A stretch of DNA of 13,033 nucleotides, taken from NCBI GenBank assembly GCA_023258935.1, contig JAHFRG010000043.1, forward strand, positions 1 to 13,033, written 5' to 3'. The position numbers and the translations under genes were made by a program. Positions 12,977 through 13,033 of the stretch are shown here, piece after piece; position 1 is the stretch's first letter, and each line of letters starts with the position of its first letter. The notes below the pieces were generated by a model. That model did no database searches and was not told the DNA's origin. It saw only the letters and a program-made list of their open reading frames with translations. Source of the DNA: Betaproteobacteria bacterium. GTDB taxonomy: Bacteria > Pseudomonadota > Gammaproteobacteria > Burkholderiales > JAHFRG01.

Positions 12977-13033
12977 TTAAGTTTGTGCTTTATTGCCTTT
13001 CTTGTCATCCTGGTCCTTAGAGGCTCTTAATGT
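12977..13033 (-). CDS. Possible C-terminal tail of an upstream gene (partial at right edge)
   Basis: On the minus strand, 18 codons stay open from the window edge to a TAA at 12979-12977, reading LRASKDQDDKKGNKAQT after the first residue. The composition is hydrophilic and lysine-rich, as many protein tails are. It would end 48 bases before the tlpA start, so a co-transcribed gene is plausible. The stretch is too short to prove that it is coding. Confidence 0.3.
   Translation of the reverse strand, partial: TLRASKDQDDKKGNKAQT

Overview
The window looks like a chromosomal stretch from a betaproteobacterium, probably of the Nitrosomonadales/Gallionellales/Burkholderiales type. This is judged from the gene order (gpmA-envC-ctpA-moeB; argB-slmA; dacC-dat-ybeD-lipB-lipA), the moderate GC content and the protein signatures. 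I could not run a database search, so the placement is an inference. The region is densely coded, mostly housekeeping, and carries no tRNA, rRNA, CRISPR array or insertion sequence that I could find.

Left part (1-4884). A PglL/Wzy-type membrane O-oligosaccharyltransferase or ligase runs off the left edge on the minus strand. Divergent from it is a plus-strand cluster: gpmA (glycolysis), an EnvC-like murein hydrolase activator, a CtpA/S41 processing protease and a MoeB/ThiF-type sulfur-carrier adenylyltransferase. EnvC and CtpA both act on the envelope and cell-wall remodelling.

Middle part (4881-8383). On the minus strand lie hsp20, then argB, then slmA (a TetR-type nucleoid occlusion factor). 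argB and slmA appear to be co-transcribed, and slmA converges on moeB with overlapping stop codons. hsp20 has a textbook sigma-32 promoter, a structured leader that may hide the ribosome-binding site, and a strong intrinsic terminator. Divergent from hsp20 is an ECF sigma factor whose stop overlaps the start of a 56-residue zinc-binding anti-sigma factor. A periplasmic PCu(A)C copper chaperone lies convergent to that pair.

Right part (8435-12375). A compact plus-strand operon: dacC (D-Ala-D-Ala carboxypeptidase), dat (D-amino acid transaminase), ybeD (DUF493), lipB and lipA. DacC releases D-alanine outside the cytoplasm and Dat can deaminate D-alanine. LipB and LipA are the two steps of endogenous lipoate synthesis. 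dacC has a TATAAT box only 8 bases before its ATG, suggesting a leaderless or nearly leaderless message. An 87-bp inverted repeat made of 4+4 heptads (GTGAAnn / nnTTCAC) sits in the ybeD-lipB junction and supplies the apparent lipB start codon and about 24 N-terminal residues.

Right edge (12376-13033). A membrane-anchored or periplasmic TlpA-like thioredoxin is convergent to lipA, and a possible 18-codon tail of another minus-strand gene reaches the edge.

I see no clearly novel multi-gene system. The most interesting points are the heptad repeat fused into lipB, the sigma-32 promoter plus possible RNA thermometer on hsp20, the minimal ECF/anti-sigma pair and the leaderless-looking dacC.
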